From NCBI GenBank assembly GCA_963693635.1, contig CAVOBC010000197.1, positions 1 through 8,645 of the forward strand: a DNA stretch of 8,645 nucleotides. Direction: 5' to 3'. Source of the DNA: CAVOBC01 sp963693635. GTDB lineage: Bacteria > Pseudomonadota > Gammaproteobacteria > Pseudomonadales > Azotimanducaceae. The notes under the pieces were generated by a model. It searched no databases. It worked only from the letters and a program-made list of their open reading frames with translations, and was not told the origin of the DNA. Position numbers and translations under genes: made by a program. Numbering within the stretch: the first letter of the stretch is position 1; each line of letters starts with the position of its first letter. Below, in pieces: positions 1-6,655 of the stretch.

Positions 1-350
1 GTTTGTGAAGACCCTGGGAAGATGCCTTCCCCCGGGCCCCTAGCGAAGAGCGAGGGACGAATGGAGCGTCGCGCAGCACGGCACATACGCGTCGCCAAAA
101 CGTACATCGACGATAGGTCGGTCGCGCGACGGGATCTTCGTGACTTTCCACGTCCCACATGCCGGTTGTCAGGTTCTGTCAAGTCCAGGGCGAACGAGGA
201 CAACCAGGGGCCCGACTAACAGCGGCCCGGCGATGTGAGGTCATGAGTGAATCCACCAAAGCGGGTTTGACACGCAGAGTCTTGGTAGGGAAGCGCAGGT
301 TCGATGACGGACCCATCCAAATGGCACACCAGCCAGCTGCTTAATTCGAC
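1..350. other. Upstream non-coding region, no convincing gene
   Basis: I see no gene here that I can defend. The + strand frame starting at base 1 is open to a stop at 217-219 (72 codons), so it could be the tail of an upstream gene, but the peptide is arginine-rich, resembles no family I know and has no conserved motif. Other short frames on both strands look random. Small dyads are present: a 6-bp stem with a 4-nt loop at 16-31 (GGGAAG / CTTCCC, no T-run after it) and a perfect 10-bp palindrome at 121-130 (GTCGCGCGAC). A TTGACA at 267-272 has no matching -10 box at 16-18 nt. The gene to the left of the window cannot be seen, so whether this is a divergent or a convergent spacer is unknown. 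Confidence 0.5.
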
Positions 351-365
351 GCTCAATTTTGGTGC
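351..365 (+). promoter_or_regulatory. Probable NtrC-binding enhancer site 1
   Basis: The sequence GCTCAATTTTGGTGC fits the NtrC dyad GCAC-Y-A-W-N-N-W-GGTGC at all but two positions, with a perfect right half-site (GGTGC) and an AT-rich centre. Its centre lies about 113 bp before the start site predicted from the sigma-54 element, in the usual range for NtrC enhancers. The urea-uptake genes downstream are a classical nitrogen-limitation target. The match is by eye and binding is not shown. Confidence 0.55.
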
Positions 366-390
366 GGTTTCCTGTCGAAGTCGAACGTTT

Positions 391-405
391 GCTACATGGT
401 AGTGC
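391..405 (+). promoter_or_regulatory. Possible NtrC-binding enhancer site 2
   Basis: GCTACATGGTAGTGC is a second, weaker dyad of the NtrC type, with three mismatches to GCACYAWNNWGGTGC; it keeps GC at the left edge and GTGC at the right. Its centre is 40 bp from that of site 1, close to four helical turns, so both sites would face the same side of the DNA as paired NtrC enhancers usually do. It lies about 73 bp before the predicted start site. Taken alone it would be marginal; the pairing and position make it worth listing. Confidence 0.4.
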
Positions 406-417
406 GCTATCATAGCG
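405..417. promoter_or_regulatory. 13-bp palindrome between enhancer and promoter
   Basis: CGCTATCATAGCG is a perfect inverted repeat: 6-bp arms around one central base. It abuts NtrC-like site 2, sharing base 405, and ends 27 bp before the sigma-54 element. It could be an operator for another regulator or simply a chance dyad; it does not match a motif I can name. No good IHF consensus was seen here. Confidence 0.3.
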
Positions 418-444
418 AGAGTGTCCAATTGATGTGGGTATTTG

Positions 445-460
445 TGGCATGGCTCTTGCT
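445..460 (+). promoter_or_regulatory. Sigma-54 (RpoN) -24/-12 promoter
   Basis: TGGCATGGCTCTTGCT matches the sigma-54 consensus TGGCACG-N4-TTGCW at 11 of 12 fixed positions; the only change is T for C at position 6. The invariant GG (446-447) and GC (458-459) are present with exactly 10 bp between them. Transcription would start near base 471, leaving a leader of about 112 nt before the porin start codon. Sigma-54 promoters need an activator; the NtrC-like dyads upstream and the urea genes downstream both suggest NtrC. Confidence 0.75.
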
Positions 461-470
461 TCTGATTATT

Positions 471-582
471 CGCGTGGCCCAAACCCGTGCCGCGGTTTCT
501 GAGGATCATCTTCAGCTCAAGTCATTCGAACAGTCGCGTACCTGCGACCCGTCTTATTCCTCTTAAAGGAGATCAGATACAA
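471..582 (+). other. Predicted 5' leader of the urea operon
   Basis: This is the stretch from the predicted sigma-54 start site to the porin start codon. It can form two small hairpins: AAACC / GGTTT (481-485 with 494-498) and a 5-bp GTCGC / GCGAC stem (533-537 with 544-548, 6-nt loop). A strong ribosome-binding site, AAAGGAG, is at 565-571, 11 nt before the ATG at 583. I see no known riboswitch architecture. The frame is open back to an ATG at 487, but that extension has no ribosome-binding site and would bury the signal peptide. Confidence 0.4.
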
Positions 583-1767
583 ATGCGTGCACAACTTCCA
601 CGGCCGTTGCTCTTCGCAGCCGCTTCCTTCTCGTTAGTCACACTCCTGTCGATGAGCGGTCTGGCCCATGCTGGCGGCACCATCGAGTTTGGTGACGGCA
701 AGAGCGTCAGCGTTGGTGCGGGCCTTCGTGCCGCGTACACCTCCACGGAGGATGCCTCACCCAGCGGCAAAGATGATTCGTCCAACTTCAATGTTCAGAG
801 CGTTCGCCTCTATATCAACGGCTCGGTGAGCGACACGATCGGCTTCACTTTTAATACCGAGTGTGAGAGCTGTGTTTTCGGTCAGGACGCTGGTGACGCA
901 GTCGGTGCAGCGGGCGACATCGACGTACTGGATGCCATCGTACGGTTTGAATTCAATCCGGAGTTCAATATCTGGGCTGGCCGTATGCTGACACCGGCGG
1001 ATCGCATAGAGCTGAACGGACCGTACTATGGGCTCTCGTGGAACCAATACACTGTGCCGCTTTTGCCCTCGGACCAACTCGGTATGGCTGGCCTGCTCGG
1101 ACGTGACGATGGCGTTGTCGCCTGGGGTAATCTCGGCAAGTTCCAGTACTCGGTTGGCCTGTTCGACGGTGTCGATGGTGGACCCAACAGCGATGATAGT
1201 CTGCTGTTTGCCAGTCGTTTTTCGCTGAACTTGCTGTCGATGGAGTCGAACCCGGGTTACTACACAAGCAGCACTTACTTTGGCGGTGGGGATGACATCC
1301 TGACCCTGGGTGTGTCCTATCAATCACAGGCTGATGGTACCGGCACGGCAACCGAAGCCGTTGACTTCAGTGGACTGATTGTTGATGCATTGTTTGAGAA
1401 GACGCTCGGCGAATCGGTGCTCACCATCGAAGGCGAATACAAAACCTTCGACGCTGACCTGACTGCAACCGCCAGGGCCGATCCTACCTGCTTTTGTCTA
1501 TTCGACGGTGACGCCTACTTTGTCACTGCAGCCGTGCTCCTGCCGGGTAACGGCGCGGGTCGTTTTCAACCGTACTTTCGCCTGACCTCCAATGAGCCAA
1601 GCGGCGGCGCGCCAGACAGCGATCTGACGGAGGTCGGCGTCAACTACATCATCGATGGCCACAATTTGCGGCTGAACCTGAACTGGACGAGTGGCGATGC
1701 CAACCTCACCGGTTTTAAGGGTGCAGACGTTGATAGCATTTCAATCGGCGTACAGATTCAAATCTAA
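583..1767 (+). CDS. Outer-membrane porin-like protein, probable urea/amide channel
   Basis: The product is 394 aa. Residues 1-30 form a typical Sec signal peptide: basic start, hydrophobic core, cleavage after A28-H-A30. The rest has the alternating polar/hydrophobic strands and Gly/Asp/Asn-rich loops of a beta-barrel and ends in a strand with alternating hydrophobic residues (ISIGVQIQI), a plausible beta-signal although the last residue is Ile rather than Phe. It resembles the OprP/OprO-like porin group by general pattern only. ATG 583 is preferred over an in-frame ATG at 487 because of the signal peptide and the AAAGGAG site. It is the first gene after the sigma-54 promoter and lies 14 nt before urtA. 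FmdC of Methylophilus is a precedent for a nitrogen-regulated porin beside an amide/urea ABC transporter, so outer-membrane urea entry is a good inference, not shown. Two close cysteine pairs (C94/C97 and C303/C305) are unusual for a porin. Confidence 0.8.
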   Translation: MRAQLPRPLLFAAASFSLVTLLSMSGLAHAGGTIEFGDGKSVSVGAGLRAAYTSTEDASPSGKDDSSNFNVQSVRLYINGSVSDTIGFTFNTECESCVFGQDAGDAVGAAGDIDVLDAIVRFEFNPEFNIWAGRMLTPADRIELNGPYYGLSWNQYTVPLLPSDQLGMAGLLGRDDGVVAWGNLGKFQYSVGLFDGVDGGPNSDDSLLFASRFSLNLLSMESNPGYYTSSTYFGGGDDILTLGVSYQSQADGTGTATEAVDFSGLIVDALFEKTLGESVLTIEGEYKTFDADLTATARADPTCFCLFDGDAYFVTAAVLLPGNGAGRFQPYFRLTSNEPSGGAPDSDLTEVGVNYIIDGHNLRLNLNWTSGDANLTGFKGADVDSISIGVQIQI

Positions 1768-1781
1768 ACAGAGAGTAAAGC

Positions 1782-3068
1782 ATGAACCTGAAACGATATT
1801 CGGCGACGCTCCTCAGCGTCGCAACACTCATCCTGACGCCCGTCGCCCTCGGTGCTGACACCATCAAGGTTGGCGTCCTGCATTCCCTGTCAGGTACGAT
1901 GGCCATCAGTGAAACAACGCTCAAAGATACCATCCTGATGATGGTCGACGAGCAAAATAAAGCGGGGGGTTTGCTTGGCAAGCAACTCGAAGCAGTAGTC
2001 GTTGACCCCGCATCCAACTGGCCACTCTTCGCGGAGAAGGCGCGCGAGTTGATTTCAAAAAAGAAGGTCGATGTCGTCTTCGGCTGCTGGACCTCTGTGT
2101 CTCGAAAATCGGTGTTGCCTGTATTTGAGGAACTGAACGGGCTTCTCTTCTATCCTGTGCAATATGAAGGCGAGGAGTCTTCCAAAAACGTCTTCTACAC
2201 GGGCGCAGCTCCTAACCAGCAGGCGATACCGGCAGTCGACTACCTGATGGACGAAATTGGTGCGAAGCGCTGGATACTGGCCGGAACCGACTACGTCTAC
2301 CCGAGAACCACGAACAAGATCCTGGAAGCCTACCTCAGGTCGAAAGGTGTGAAGAGCAAGGACATCATGATCAACTACACGCCATTCGGTCACTCGGACT
2401 GGCAGTCGATCGTCTCTGATATCAAGAAGTTCGGTAGTACCGGGATGAAGACCGCCGTTGTTTCGACAATCAACGGTGACGCCAATGTGCCGTTTTACAA
2501 GGAACTGGGTAACCAGGGAATCTCGGCCGAGGACATTCCGGTCATGGCTTTCTCAGTCGGCGAGGAAGAGCTCTCAGGGATCGATACCGGGCCACTCGTG
2601 GGCCACCTCGCGGCGTGGAATTATTTCATGAGCGTTGATGCTGATATCAACCAGGACTTCATCGACCAGTGGCTGAAATTCATCGACGACAGCGATCGGG
2701 TTACCAATGATCCGATGGAAGCGCACTACATCGGCTTCAAGATGTGGGTCGAAGCAGTGAAGAAAGCGGGATCAACGGACCCGACCGCAGTACAAGATGC
2801 CATTGTTGGCATCTCCGTGCCCAATCTCTCTGGTGGCATCGCGACGATGATGCCCAATCACCACATCACAAAGCCTGTGCTGATTGGCGAGATCCAGGAT
2901 GACGGTCAGTTTGACATTGTCTGGCAGACTCGTGGGACGGTGGTGGGTGACGCGTGGTCAGACTTCCTTCCAGGGTCAAGAGACATCACCGCCGACTGGA
3001 TGCCACCCCTTGGTTGTGGTAATTACAACATCAAGACAGGCAAGTGTTCGGGTCAGAACTACGAGTAA
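1782..3068 (+). CDS. urtA: Urea ABC transporter, periplasmic substrate-binding protein UrtA
   Basis: The product is 428 aa, the usual UrtA length. Residues 1 to about 25 are a Sec signal peptide ending LGA before DTIKVG. The mature part is a type I periplasmic binding fold of the Leu/Ile/Val-binding-protein class, with hallmark stretches I recognise from UrtA: GVLHSLSGTMAISE near the N terminus, FGCWTSVSRKS from residue 100 (substrate-pocket region), then LLFYPVQYEGEE and YTGAAPNQQ. The C terminus keeps the GCGNYN...GKC pattern with two cysteines. It captures urea in the periplasm and delivers it to UrtBC. The ATG has a weak purine-rich GAGAGTAAAG ahead of it and lies 14 nt after the porin stop, so the two are probably co-transcribed. 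A strong hairpin follows the stop codon. Confidence 0.96.
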   Translation: MNLKRYSATLLSVATLILTPVALGADTIKVGVLHSLSGTMAISETTLKDTILMMVDEQNKAGGLLGKQLEAVVVDPASNWPLFAEKARELISKKKVDVVFGCWTSVSRKSVLPVFEELNGLLFYPVQYEGEESSKNVFYTGAAPNQQAIPAVDYLMDEIGAKRWILAGTDYVYPRTTNKILEAYLRSKGVKSKDIMINYTPFGHSDWQSIVSDIKKFGSTGMKTAVVSTINGDANVPFYKELGNQGISAEDIPVMAFSVGEEELSGIDTGPLVGHLAAWNYFMSVDADINQDFIDQWLKFIDDSDRVTNDPMEAHYIGFKMWVEAVKKAGSTDPTAVQDAIVGISVPNLSGGIATMMPNHHITKPVLIGEIQDDGQFDIVWQTRGTVVGDAWSDFLPGSRDITADWMPPLGCGNYNIKTGKCSGQNYE

Positions 3069-3081
3069 CAGTCCGGGGAGC

Positions 3082-3106
3082 ATTGGGCAGCGTGATGCTG
3101 CCCAAT
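3082..3106 (+). terminator. Hairpin between urtA and urtB (attenuator or RNA stabiliser)
   Basis: A perfect 10-bp stem, ATTGGGCAGC (3082-3091) paired with GCTGCCCAAT (3097-3106), closes a 5-nt GTGAT loop. Only three T residues follow the pairing (3106-3108), so it is a weak intrinsic terminator at best. In ABC-transporter operons such hairpins just after the binding-protein gene are known to stop some transcripts or protect the upstream mRNA 3' end, giving more binding protein than membrane parts. It begins 13 nt after the urtA stop and ends 22 nt before the urtB start. Confidence 0.7.
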
Positions 3107-3128
3107 TTGCTCGCCAAGAGTAGCTATT

Positions 3129-4763
3129 TTGATCGCGTTCCATGCAAGGCCACTCTGGCTAACAATCTGGTTTGCCGTCGTCATTGTCGCCGCAGGGGTG
3201 CTGTCGACCTCTGCCGCGGCGGCTGAGGTCGATTTCGGTGCTGTCGTTAAGTCGCTAAATGCACGCAGTTTTGACAACAAACATACAGCGGCGGTATCGC
3301 TCGCAGAGATCGACCATCCACGCACGGTTTTAGTGCTTCAGACGATGCTTGATGGCAAGCTCTATGTTCGGCGCCGGTCTGAGCAGGTGGTGTTTGCCGA
3401 CAAACTGAACGGTGGCGGCTTCCACCTCATTGATGCTGTCTCAGGCGATGATCTCGGGTCGGCAGGGCGCCGTGATGTCAAGAAGATCGGTGTCAACAAC
3501 CAGCTCAGGAAAGCGCTGCGAGGCCTGATCGCAGCCTTGAGCCTCGGTGACCCTGATCCGTCGGCACGGGTTGATGCAATCAAAGCAATAACCCAGTCCG
3601 CGGATCCCGCCATGCGTGACATTCTGCAACGTCATCTTGAGGGCGAGACCGATACGGATGTCGTTGCTGCGGTGCAGACTGCCATCGTGGTATTCGACCT
3701 CGATGCTGACGACCCTGACGTCCGTCTCGACGCAATCGACACCGCGAGCAGCAACTTGAGCGCGCAGGTTCGCGAGAAGTTGACCGCTATCGCACGGGAC
3801 GACACAGTCACGCCCGCGTTGCGCGATGCAGCGGTCCTGTCTCTCGACCGGATCGAAACCCGCGTCAATCAATATCAGTTGGTCGAGACCCTCTTCTTTG
3901 GCTTGAGTCTTGGTTCAATTCTCGTCCTTGCTGCCATTGGCCTGTCCATCACCTTCGGTGTGATGGGTGTCATTAACATGGCCCATGGTGAGCTGATCAT
4001 GATTGGTGCCTACACCACCTATGTGGTCCAGCTTCTTATGCCAAATGCAATCGGCTGGTCATTGCTCGTTGCGGTTCCGGCAGCATTCCTCGTTTCAGCC
4101 GCTGTCGGTATCCTCATAGAACGTTCAGTCATCCGCTTTCTGTATGGGCGACCACTTGAAACGTTGCTGGCTACGTTTGGAATCAGCCTGATATTGCAGC
4201 AGGCCGTTCGCAGCATCTTCTCGCCGCTCAATCGTTCAGTGTTGACTCCGGAGTGGATGAGCGGTTCGCTTGAGATCACGTCGGGCCTCGCGATCACCTA
4301 CAATCGGCTCTACATTCTGCTTTTTGCTGGCATCGTGTTCCTGCTTCTACAGCTCGTGCTGCAACGTACAAGGCTCGGGCTTGAGGTCCGGGCTGTTACT
4401 CAAAACAGAGCGATGGCACGCGCTATGGGCATTCGCAGCACGCGTGTCGACATTCTCACATTCGGTCTCGGTGCGGGGATTGCGGGAGTGGCAGGAGTCG
4501 CGTTATCGCAGTTGACGAACGTGGGACCGAACCTCGGTCAGGGTTATCTCGTTGACTCCTTCATGGTCGTCGTCTTCGGGGGTGTCGGAAACCTCTGGGG
4601 CACGCTCGTTGCGGGCTTGTCGCTGGGTATGGTCAACAAGATTCTGGAACCGGCGGCGGGTGCCGTCGTCGCCAAGATCCTCGTCCTTGTCTTTATTATC
4701 CTCTTCATTCAAAAGCGGCCACGTGGACTCTTTCCGCAGAAGGGTCGGGCGGCGGACAACTAG
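3129..4763 (+). CDS. urtB: Urea ABC transporter permease UrtB, long form with N-terminal periplasmic domain
   Basis: The product is 544 aa. Residues 1-32 look like a signal peptide (hydrophobic core from W10, cleavage near AAAA/E). Residues about 33-250 are a hydrophilic, mainly helical region with HEAT-like repeats (for example GDPDPSARVDAIKAI and DDPDVRLDAIDTA). From about residue 254 a LivH-type permease begins, with multiple membrane helices, the INMAHGE motif at 282-288 and FGGVGNLWGT near 483. This two-part form is common in proteobacterial UrtB; other versions have only the permease. It forms the membrane channel for urea with UrtC. The start is TTG: the frame is closed by a TGA at 3093, no in-frame ATG precedes the signal peptide, and CAAGAG (3115-3120) can serve as a weak ribosome-binding site. 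The stop is 1 nt before urtC. Confidence 0.93.
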   Translation: MIAFHARPLWLTIWFAVVIVAAGVLSTSAAAAEVDFGAVVKSLNARSFDNKHTAAVSLAEIDHPRTVLVLQTMLDGKLYVRRRSEQVVFADKLNGGGFHLIDAVSGDDLGSAGRRDVKKIGVNNQLRKALRGLIAALSLGDPDPSARVDAIKAITQSADPAMRDILQRHLEGETDTDVVAAVQTAIVVFDLDADDPDVRLDAIDTASSNLSAQVREKLTAIARDDTVTPALRDAAVLSLDRIETRVNQYQLVETLFFGLSLGSILVLAAIGLSITFGVMGVINMAHGELIMIGAYTTYVVQLLMPNAIGWSLLVAVPAAFLVSAAVGILIERSVIRFLYGRPLETLLATFGISLILQQAVRSIFSPLNRSVLTPEWMSGSLEITSGLAITYNRLYILLFAGIVFLLLQLVLQRTRLGLEVRAVTQNRAMARAMGIRSTRVDILTFGLGAGIAGVAGVALSQLTNVGPNLGQGYLVDSFMVVVFGGVGNLWGTLVAGLSLGMVNKILEPAAGAVVAKILVLVFIILFIQKRPRGLFPQKGRAADN

Positions 4764-4764
4764 C

Positions 4765-5865
4765 ATGCTTGTTCGTGCACTCACAGACCATGAACGCGGC
4801 GGGTGGATGCTGCTCGGTGTGGTCGTGCTGCTCGTACTGGTTGTGCCGGTTGCGAACCTGGTCGTGCTCGAGTCATCACCCTTCCACATTTCAACCTACA
4901 TGGTGACGTTGCTCGGCAAGTACTTGTGCTACGCAATGCTCGCTATCTCGCTTGATCTTGTGTGGGGTTACTGCGGCATCCTCAGCCTGGGACATGGTGC
5001 GTTCTTTGCGCTTGGCGGCTATGCCATGGGCATGTATCTTATGCGCCAGATCGGCAACCGTGGCGTCTATGGCAACGCCGAGTTGCCAGACTTCATGGTC
5101 TTTCTCGACTGGGATTCGCTGCCATGGTATTGGTATGGCTTTGATCAGTTCTGGTTTGCCATGTTGATGGTTGCGGTGGCTCCAGGCTTGCTCGCGTTCC
5201 TGTTCGGATGGCTGGCATTTCGCTCGAGAGTCTCCGGGGTTTATCTTTCGATCATGACCCAGGCGCTGACCTATGCCCTCATGTTGGCGTTCTTTCGCAA
5301 TGAGATGGGCTTCGGGGGCAACAACGGGCTCACCGACTTCAAAGAGATTCTCGGGGCCAATCTGCAATCCGATGTCACCCGGGTCGTTCTTTTTGTCATA
5401 TCGGCGCTGTCGCTGGCCTTAACGTATCTTTTGTGCCGGTTCATTGTCACCTCGAAACTGGGTCGAGTTGTCATGGCGATCAGAGATGCAGAGAGCCGAT
5501 CACGGTTCATCGGCTATCGGGTCGAGCACTTTCAGGTCTGGATCTTCACGGTCTCTGCCGTACTGGCGGGCCTGGCGGGCGCGCTGTATGTGCCTCAGGT
5601 TGGCATCATTAACCCGAGCGAATTTCAGCCCTTAAACTCCATCGAACTGGTCGCCTGGGTCGCCGTGGGTGGACGGGGCACGCTGTTCGGGGCGGCGCTC
5701 GGGGCGGCCGTTGTCAACTATTCGAAAACAGTCCTGACGGGCGCGTTGCCTGAAGTCTGGCTCTTCGCCCTCGGTTCACTCTTTGTGCTCGTCACCCTTG
5801 TTATGCGCAATGGCATAGTCGGCCTGTGGCGGTCACTGATGAAAATGAGGTCACAGCGTGAGTAG
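4765..5865 (+). CDS. urtC: Urea ABC transporter permease UrtC
   Basis: The product is 366 aa and of LivM type. The first helix is at about residues 14-34, followed by many further membrane segments. The family stretch WGYCGILSLGHGAFF is at 67-81. A hydrophilic, aromatic-rich insert (around NAELPDF and LPWYWYG) is typical of UrtC compared with LivM. The cytoplasmic coupling-loop region begins near K231 (KLGRVVMAIRDAESR), where UrtD/UrtE would dock. It pairs with UrtB to form the urea channel. The ATG at 4765, one base after the urtB stop, is chosen over an in-frame ATG at 4552 because the family start fits and the longer form would lie inside urtB; GGCGGA is the only weak ribosome-binding site, so coupling to urtB translation is likely. 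It overlaps urtD by 8 nt. Confidence 0.95.
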   Translation: MLVRALTDHERGGWMLLGVVVLLVLVVPVANLVVLESSPFHISTYMVTLLGKYLCYAMLAISLDLVWGYCGILSLGHGAFFALGGYAMGMYLMRQIGNRGVYGNAELPDFMVFLDWDSLPWYWYGFDQFWFAMLMVAVAPGLLAFLFGWLAFRSRVSGVYLSIMTQALTYALMLAFFRNEMGFGGNNGLTDFKEILGANLQSDVTRVVLFVISALSLALTYLLCRFIVTSKLGRVVMAIRDAESRSRFIGYRVEHFQVWIFTVSAVLAGLAGALYVPQVGIINPSEFQPLNSIELVAWVAVGGRGTLFGAALGAAVVNYSKTVLTGALPEVWLFALGSLFVLVTLVMRNGIVGLWRSLMKMRSQRE

Positions 5866-6655
5866 CGACATACTGACAGCGCCTGAGCCCACGCGCGAGC
5901 GGTTGATCGACCCTGAGGGTGGCTACATTCTCTACCTTGAGGAAATTACGGTCAGCTTCGACGGATTCCGCGCGTTGAACGAACTGACGCTTTACATTGA
6001 GACGGGCGAGCTTCGATGCATTATCGGTCCGAATGGTGCCGGCAAGACGACCATGATGGACGTGATCACGGGCAAGACACGGCCCGATGCCGGCACCGCC
6101 TTTTTTGGTCAAACGATCGACCTGCTCAGCCTCACAGAGCCAGAGATTGCGAACGTCGGCATTGGCCGCAAGTTTCAGAAGCCCACGGTGTTTGAAAACC
6201 ACAGGGTATTCGAAAACCTTGAGCTGGCGATGGTGGGGGACAAGCGGGTCCTCAGCACCTTGTTCCAACGGCTGACAGGCGCAGAGCGGGACCGCATTGA
6301 CGAGGTGCTTGTTATAACCGGACTTTCAGATCATCGCGGGAACCTGGCGGGCTCGCTGTCGCACGGACAAAAGCAGTGGCTTGAGATTGGCATGCTCCTC
6401 ATGCAGAACCCGCGGATGCTGCTGGTGGATGAACCGGTCGCGGGCATGTCGCGCCAGGAGACCGAGGCGACTGCCGAGCTTCTGACCTCCCTCGCCGGCG
6501 ACCACTCGGTTGTGGTTGTCGAACACGACATGGAATTCGTGCGTTCCATCGCGCGCCACGTCACCGTGCTCCACGAAGGCGCTGTTCTCGCTGAGGGGCC
6601 CTTCGACGAGGTTCAGAGCAACGACAAGGTCATCGAGGTATACCTGGGTACATGA
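5858..6655 (+). CDS. urtD: Urea ABC transporter ATP-binding protein UrtD
   Basis: The product is a 265-aa cytoplasmic ABC ATPase of LivG type. Motifs are complete: Walker A GPNGAGKTT at 57-65, Q-loop Q107 in RKFQKPTVF, signature LSHGQ at 167-171 (the His variant usual in UrtD), Walker B MLLVDEP at 187-193 with catalytic E192, and switch H223 in VVVEHD. The GIGRKFQKPTVFENHRVFEN stretch is characteristic of UrtD. The start is GTG at 5858, overlapping the urtC stop by 8 nt, with TGAGG at 5846-5850 as ribosome-binding site. It forms an ATPase heterodimer with UrtE that drives UrtBC. Confidence 0.95.
   Translation: MSSDILTAPEPTRERLIDPEGGYILYLEEITVSFDGFRALNELTLYIETGELRCIIGPNGAGKTTMMDVITGKTRPDAGTAFFGQTIDLLSLTEPEIANVGIGRKFQKPTVFENHRVFENLELAMVGDKRVLSTLFQRLTGAERDRIDEVLVITGLSDHRGNLAGSLSHGQKQWLEIGMLLMQNPRMLLVDEPVAGMSRQETEATAELLTSLAGDHSVVVVEHDMEFVRSIARHVTVLHEGAVLAEGPFDEVQSNDKVIEVYLGT

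Noticed and set aside
16..31. Terminator hairpin of an upstream gene (GGGAAG / CTTCCC)
   Set aside because: The stem is only 6 bp and is followed by a C/G-rich stretch with no T-run, so intrinsic termination is not supported.
1..219. Open + strand frame from the window edge to the stop at 217-219, with internal ATGs at 22 and 61
   Set aside because: The 72 codons give an arginine-rich peptide with no recognisable family motif and no convincing ribosome-binding site. It could be the end of a gene cut by the window, but nothing in the sequence supports that over chance in GC-rich DNA.
267..295. Sigma-70 promoter beginning at TTGACA (267-272)
   Set aside because: No acceptable -10 hexamer is found 16-18 nt downstream.
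487..582. N-terminal extension of the porin from an in-frame ATG at 487
   Set aside because: It would add 32 residues before a clear signal peptide, has no ribosome-binding site, and lies before the strong AAAGGAG at 565-571 that serves the ATG at 583.
757..1323. Long open frame on the - strand opposite the porin gene
   Set aside because: It is fully contained in the porin gene, has no known domain, and is explained by the codon bias of the real gene on the other strand.
4552..4764. N-terminal extension of UrtC from an in-frame ATG at 4552
   Set aside because: It lies inside the coding end of urtB in another frame and translates to a Ser/Arg-rich stretch unlike UrtC; the ATG at 4765 gives the normal family start.
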